From positions 1-54,102 of the forward strand of contig CAUJFU010000412.1 of assembly GCA_963169055.1 (NCBI GenBank): a stretch of DNA of 54,102 bases. Direction: 5' to 3'. Under the pieces are notes generated by a model. That model saw nothing but the letters and a program-made list of their open reading frames with translations. It was not told where the DNA came from and did no database searches. Below, one piece after another: positions 50,601-54,102 of the stretch. The DNA comes from Myxococcota bacterium. GTDB taxonomy: Bacteria; Myxococcota_C; UBA6777. How positions within the stretch are numbered: position 1 is the stretch's first letter; each line of letters starts with the position of its first letter. A program made the position numbers and the translations under genes.

Positions 50601-53600
50601 CGTGACAGAAGACGCCGATCGCAGTCGCCTCACCCAACGCATTGCTCAACTTCAAGCAAGCTTGGGCCGTTACGAAGACGCGATCATCGAATATCGCCAG
50701 ATCCTCGCCCAAAACAACAACGACGCCCAAGCCCGCACCGCATTGGAAGAGATCGCAACCAAACATGCGGGTTGGCGCGTGGAAGCCCTCCAAGTCCTCG
50801 AACCGATCTACCGCGCAGCCCAAGATTGGGAAGCCTTGGTCAAGGCACTCGAAGCACGCTTCCAAGTGGTGCATGACAAAGCACAACGCCTCGATATGGC
50901 CCGTGAACTCGAAGAGATCTATCGCCGTCTGAGTGACGACGAAAAAGCCTTCTATTGGAGTTGCCAACTCCTGCGCGAAGACTTCGCAGATACCGAGATG
51001 CGCGAACGCGTCGAGATGATGGCCGATGAGATGGAGCGCTGGGACGAATTGCTCGTCGTCTACGAAGATATCGTTCGCAGCTTTGTCGATCGTCAACAGA
51101 TCGTCGAAACCTACCTATTCATCGCACGCAATTACCAAGATCGCCTCAGCCAACCCGAAAATGCCCTGCGCAACTATCGCCGCGTGTTGGACTACGATTC
51201 CAACAACCCCGAAGCCATCGACGCGCTCGAAGAACTCTATCGTGCGCTCGGACAATGGCGCGATTTGATCGATATCTTGCGCATGCGCGTCGAGATGACC
51301 GCAGCCGTCGACGAGAAGAAAGAACTCCTGTTTGAAGTCGCCGATCTGTGGGAAGACAAACTTCAAGATCCCCCTGAAGCCATCCAAGTGTTCAACGATA
51401 TCTTGGAACTTCAAAGCAATAACCTGACCGCGATCCGACGTCTTGCTGCGTTGTACGAGCGAGAGTCCCGATACACCGACCTCGCAGAAACATGGGAAAA
51501 AGAGCTTTCCCTCCTCGACAACGAAGAAGAACTTCTCTCCTTGCGCTTCAACCTTGGGCAACTGTATGCGGATCATCTCAACCGCATCGAAGACTCCCTC
51601 AAGATGATGCAGCAAGTCCTCGAAGTGGATCCCGAACACCAAGAAGCTATTCAGCGTGTCCATGCTCTTCGCGAAGAAGACGCTTACCGCTTGATCTGCG
51701 CACGCATCTTGGAACCGATCTATCTCCACCAAGAAAACTATCCCGAACTCAAAGCCATCTACAAGATCCAACTTGAAGATGCCTCACAAAACGCAAACGA
51801 CCGTCGCAAGGCCCTGATGCGCCTCGGTCAATTGCACGAAGAAAAACTCGGCGAATTCCGTGAAGCCTTCGATCGCTACCTCCAAGTTTTCAAAGAAACC
51901 CCCGGCCAACACGGTACGCGAAAAGCCCTGTTGCGTATGAGCGAAAAGCTCGATGCTTGGCGCGAATTGGCTCTTAACTTTGAAAACGGTGTCGATGCTT
52001 GCGAAGACGCCGAAGAAAAGATCCAAATCCACCTTGATTTGGCGCGGATCTATCGCGAACGACTCCACGATCAAGAGCGCGGAATGAACCACGACCGCCG
52101 TGTCGTGGACGATCTTGATTCCAAAAACCTCCAAGCCATCGAAGCCTTGGAAGATTTTTATCAAGAGCGTCAAAACTGGCATTCGCTGATTGACATCCTC
52201 TTCCAAAAAGAACAAGCCCTCCACGACGAAGTCCTCAAGAAGGGCGTGTTCAATCAGATCGCCAACATCTACGAGAACCAACTCTCCGACAAATACCAAG
52301 CGATCTTGATCTTGCGCCAATACCTCAGCCGTCTTGAAACCCAAGATCCCGGCCCTGCTCCTGTTGAGCTCGCCTTGCGCGAAGCCAAAGAGCGCGAAAC
52401 CAAGCTCCAACAGGAAAACCAAGAACTAATCGACGCTGTCGAGATGGCTCGCGAACAGCTTTCCAATCTCGAAACGCAAGCCGAAGAGGCCGAAGCTGCT
52501 CTCAAAGAGTACCGTGGTATCGTCGCAGAATCCATGCGTACCCCCGAAGAAGACGCCGAAGTCGAGCGCACAGAAGCCGCATGGAAACAAGCTCAAGTTG
52601 CGCTTACAAAAGCCGAAGAATCGGCGGCTGCACGCATTGCACACGCCAACGCACTTGCTGCCGAACTTCAATCTCTTGAAGAAGCTGCCGAACCCGATGT
52701 AGACGCCATCGCAGTCAAAACAGGCGAAGTGGCCGACGCGACCGAAGCTGTGGAAGCAGCCGATCATCAGATCGAAGAATCCCGCTACATCGCCCAAGCC
52801 GCACGCACAGCCTATGAAGATGCCCAAACCGCAAAAGCCGCAGCATCCGCAGCAGGCCCCAGCCCAGACCAAGCTTCCGAACTCAAGCGCCTTGAATCGA
52901 TGCACCGAATGGTTCAGCAAGCCCAAGACGCCAAAGCAGCCGAACTGCGCGAGATGCAAGAACAGCTCGATCAAGCAGAAGTCAAAGAAGCCGAAGCTGC
53001 CGAAGCTGTCCGCACTGCCGAACAAGCCATGGAAGCCGCCGCTGAGCAGATCCAAACCATCCTCGAACAACGCACCGCCTTCAAACTCGACACCATCCAA
53101 GAACTCGCTCGACTCTTCGAAGAAGAAGAGCGTTGGGCTGATCTTGTTGAGATCTTGGAAAAAGAAGTCGAATTGCTCGCAGAACCCGAAGAAGCCTTGC
53201 GCCTGCGCTTCCGCGTTGCTCAGCTGTGGCAGGATCAGTTGCACGATATCCCCCGTGCTATCCGCCTCTATCGCGAGATCCTCAACGACGATCCCGACTT
53301 TGAATCCGCCCTCCAAGTCATGGAAGAACTCAGCGAAAACGAAGATTACCAACTCATGGTCGCCGAATCGCTCGAAAGCTATTTCCGCGAAGGCCGCCAA
53401 GATTGGACTCGCTTGATCGAGATGGTCGAGATCCAACTCAACCACACCGCTGAAAGCGAAAAACGCTTGACCTTCCTCAAAGAGATCGTGGCCCTCTACG
53501 AACTCGAACTCGACAACACCGATATGGCCTTCGTTTATTTGTGTCGTGCTTTCCGCGAAGCCCCCACAGATCGCGATGTCATCTCCGAACTCGAACGCCT

Positions 53601-54102
53601 CGCCGAAGAAAACGATGCGTGGGAAGAACTCGTCGGTGTTTACGAAGACAAGGTCGAAGATATCGGCGATATCCAACTCGCCCTGCGGATGTACCTCAAG
53701 ATCGCCAACATCTACGACGAAGCGCTCCAAGATCCCGAAGAAGCCATCAAAAACTATTGCAACGCTTTGAAACTCGATGAGCACAACAACGTCGCTCTCA
53801 ACGCCTTGGATCGCCTCTACCGCCAAGAGCGCCAATGGGAACAACTCGTTGATGTCCTTCAACGCAAAGTCTACACCAGCGCAGACAGCCGCGAACAAGT
53901 GACGTTGCTTTCTCGCGTCGCACAGATCTGGGAACGCGAACTCGAAAATCCCACCGAGGCCATCGGTGCATACCGCCGTATCCTCGAAGTGGACGGCCAA
54001 AACGCAAACGCCCTCTCTTCGCTCCAGCGGCTCTACGAAGAAGACCAGCAATGGGAAAACCTCTTCGATATCTGCCAACGAAAAGTCGGACTCGTCGACG
54101 CT
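47614..54102 (+). CDS. Giant TPR-repeat protein, truncated by the window end
   Basis: Open for 2163 codons to the last base of the window, with no stop. ATG with AGGAG 10 nt upstream; no signal peptide, so probably cytoplasmic. The sequence is a long chain of TPR-like helix pairs in which a motif such as W..L...L.......R......IA.IY...L.D...A...Y..IL..DP....A...L..LY recurs about every 75-110 residues (RWEELAQLVEDRAERLPDRS, DWQRVIAVLRARLEKVSEAS, RWENLIQGLKRKLERTEDRH). Between about residues 1590 and 1820 the repeats are interrupted by an Ala/Glu/Gln-rich long coiled coil (AEEAEAALKEYRG, AAEQIQTILEQR), after which the TPR pattern resumes. It is probably a very large scaffold; the function is unknown. 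Several long frames lie antisense to it but are shadows of its Glu/Leu-rich codons. Confidence 0.92.
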   Translation, partial: MSVEEIQNYLRILEAVPTNVPAFEALKQIYTEHQRWEELAQLVEDRAERLPDRSQAPALYLQAANTWFHKEQNTERAKKTITKVLELIPNERNALALWRELATFEGDFATAIKILRQEIQITEDAREKSKRFVDIAKIFEEHMDNQEHAAMAYHQAFLQDPDNLGPMEQALRLYRGRGDWQRVIAVLRARLEKVSEASNKARLMFQIGQIFIQHLDEGKTPEGLAKAAQLFREALNLDPDLDDFDNALELYKDNKEWSQVTALLRAKLDVTTENSKKARLLLELGNVILQHLEEGQTPEGQQKASQFFQKALEFDPNLNEAKEAIEELSYATEDWSSLLKRLKKDIRDAGKDEDRAAFLNYKIAEGYLLREDKPAYAVRYCKQALELQPNHTKSQDLLQRLYADLERWEALADFFNDCTKTALDAPAKVKWLKKLARLYREQTKEREREIETLERILDILPTERETLQNLENIYRENGQYSRALEVMDKRLKTFEEPAAKKTLLYEMATLANKELQDSTRAAGYYERILSLDPDEMDAIDALLPLYEAEARWENLIQGLKRKLERTEDRHARATMLTRVGDIYAQRLALSKEAFDAYTQALRENPQDNDLTQKLEALARQIGNWEEMVALYRNTLESANDPADQAALYFRIGDIYERELQDVEKAKTSYEEARECAPQLGAMNALQRLYRQSEDWTSLAELLQEKSKNDNLDEDQRIEVFEELARIQLNYIDDADGAAETYEKLLDASPSYGPALEALERVYKQNENWAKLRGVYQRRVDNPNSESELKSTLHILGSLLIEQLDAFEDAVQVYQQLRVLDPNDLSILTRLEGLYRDLGQWEQWVDTARQRAESIRRPEQKKEVLLEIAKIQEEELDDSVGAIAVLRELHEIDSQDIKILDELERLLEVEDDKAGQLEILRKKVNLQQNANEKKVLLFRVADLHRALENESDMAETYREILDIDPRDLRSLRSLQAYNQLQGDHEGVLDLLLRERDIVTEDADRSRLTQRIAQLQASLGRYEDAIIEYRQILAQNNNDAQARTALEEIATKHAGWRVEALQVLEPIYRAAQDWEALVKALEARFQVVHDKAQRLDMARELEEIYRRLSDDEKAFYWSCQLLREDFADTEMRERVEMMADEMERWDELLVVYEDIVRSFVDRQQIVETYLFIARNYQDRLSQPENALRNYRRVLDYDSNNPEAIDALEELYRALGQWRDLIDILRMRVEMTAAVDEKKELLFEVADLWEDKLQDPPEAIQVFNDILELQSNNLTAIRRLAALYERESRYTDLAETWEKELSLLDNEEELLSLRFNLGQLYADHLNRIEDSLKMMQQVLEVDPEHQEAIQRVHALREEDAYRLICARILEPIYLHQENYPELKAIYKIQLEDASQNANDRRKALMRLGQLHEEKLGEFREAFDRYLQVFKETPGQHGTRKALLRMSEKLDAWRELALNFENGVDACEDAEEKIQIHLDLARIYRERLHDQERGMNHDRRVVDDLDSKNLQAIEALEDFYQERQNWHSLIDILFQKEQALHDEVLKKGVFNQIANIYENQLSDKYQAILILRQYLSRLETQDPGPAPVELALREAKERETKLQQENQELIDAVEMAREQLSNLETQAEEAEAALKEYRGIVAESMRTPEEDAEVERTEAAWKQAQVALTKAEESAAARIAHANALAAELQSLEEAAEPDVDAIAVKTGEVADATEAVEAADHQIEESRYIAQAARTAYEDAQTAKAAASAAGPSPDQASELKRLESMHRMVQQAQDAKAAELREMQEQLDQAEVKEAEAAEAVRTAEQAMEAAAEQIQTILEQRTAFKLDTIQELARLFEEEERWADLVEILEKEVELLAEPEEALRLRFRVAQLWQDQLHDIPRAIRLYREILNDDPDFESALQVMEELSENEDYQLMVAESLESYFREGRQDWTRLIEMVEIQLNHTAESEKRLTFLKEIVALYELELDNTDMAFVYLCRAFREAPTDRDVISELERLAEENDAWEELVGVYEDKVEDIGDIQLALRMYLKIANIYDEALQDPEEAIKNYCNALKLDEHNNVALNALDRLYRQERQWEQLVDVLQRKVYTSADSREQVTLLSRVAQIWERELENPTEAIGAYRRILEVDGQNANALSSLQRLYEEDQQWENLFDICQRKVGLVDA

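Noticed and set aside
47902..54078. Several long minus-strand frames (up to 550 codons) opposite the giant TPR gene
   Set aside because: They are Phe/Asp/Val-rich mirror images of Glu/Leu/Lys codons. The plus frame is continuous over 6.5 kb with regular TPR pattern.

Overview
The window looks like chromosome of an uncultured, moderate-GC Gram-negative bacterium of the Myxococcota/'deltaproteobacterial' type. This is inferred from the gene mix: FHA-sigma54 regulators, a Ser/Thr kinase with PEGA domain, MopE-type and Myxococcus-type Cys-rich lipoproteins, Omp85 and Mla (MCE) envelope genes, and giant TPR proteins. No plasmid, phage or transposase genes are visible. Genes are densely packed, with many 4-nt overlaps, and GATC is visibly over-represented.

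Layout. 0.3-6.1 kb (minus strand): site-2 protease RseP with several PDZ domains, an L,D-transpeptidase, then an ECF sigma / anti-sigma / secreted-protein set. 6.3-10.9 kb (plus): double-FHA sigma54 activator followed 6 nt later by a five-POTRA Omp85 protein. 10.9-19.1 kb (minus): secreted SNase-like nuclease, zinc-ribbon coiled-coil protein, an overlapping three-gene set (TPR membrane protein, MopE-like lipoprotein, Cys-rich protein), a perfect terminator and a PEGA-tailed Ser/Thr kinase. 19.5-26.4 kb (plus): membrane-embedded spermidine-synthase-like protein, a multicore graspetide precursor with its ATP-grasp ligase, and a Cys-rich lipoprotein with a murein-peptidase (LAS) domain. 26.5 kb: tRNA-Gly(CCC) with a clear promoter. 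27-32.2 kb (plus): both subunits of ATP-citrate lyase, a strong terminator, and an internally duplicated isocitrate-dehydrogenase-like protein. 32.3-39 kb (minus): a six-gene Mla/MCE lipid-transport operon ending in a beta-barrel gene. 39.2-42.9 kb (minus): HEAT-repeat protein, gluzincin lipoprotein, and a trypsin-fold protein that has lost His and Ser and carries a barrel-like tail. 43.3-47.3 kb (plus): CHASE2 protein with a degenerate cyclase domain, Cys-rich protein, TPR lipoprotein. 47.6 kb to the window end: a TPR protein of more than 2163 residues, cut by the window edge.

The most striking system is the graspetide pair at 22353-24559. The 386-residue precursor has the microviridin leader helix motif PFFERFLE and twelve marinostatin/microviridin-like cores ([TV]T[MK][RA]YPSDxE). 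One TTG-started ATP-grasp ligase of the MdnC/MvdD type follows. The residues used for the microviridin omega-amide are absent from every core, and no second (amide) ligase is present. The pathway is therefore predicted to make two omega-esters per core, up to 24 in one chain: a many-headed serine-protease inhibitor.

A second local theme is tandem duplication of 35-37 nt that covers the stop codons of three unrelated genes, together with short in-frame codon repeats in several secreted proteins. A third is loss of catalytic residues in signalling or protease folds (pseudo-trypsin, pseudo-cyclase).
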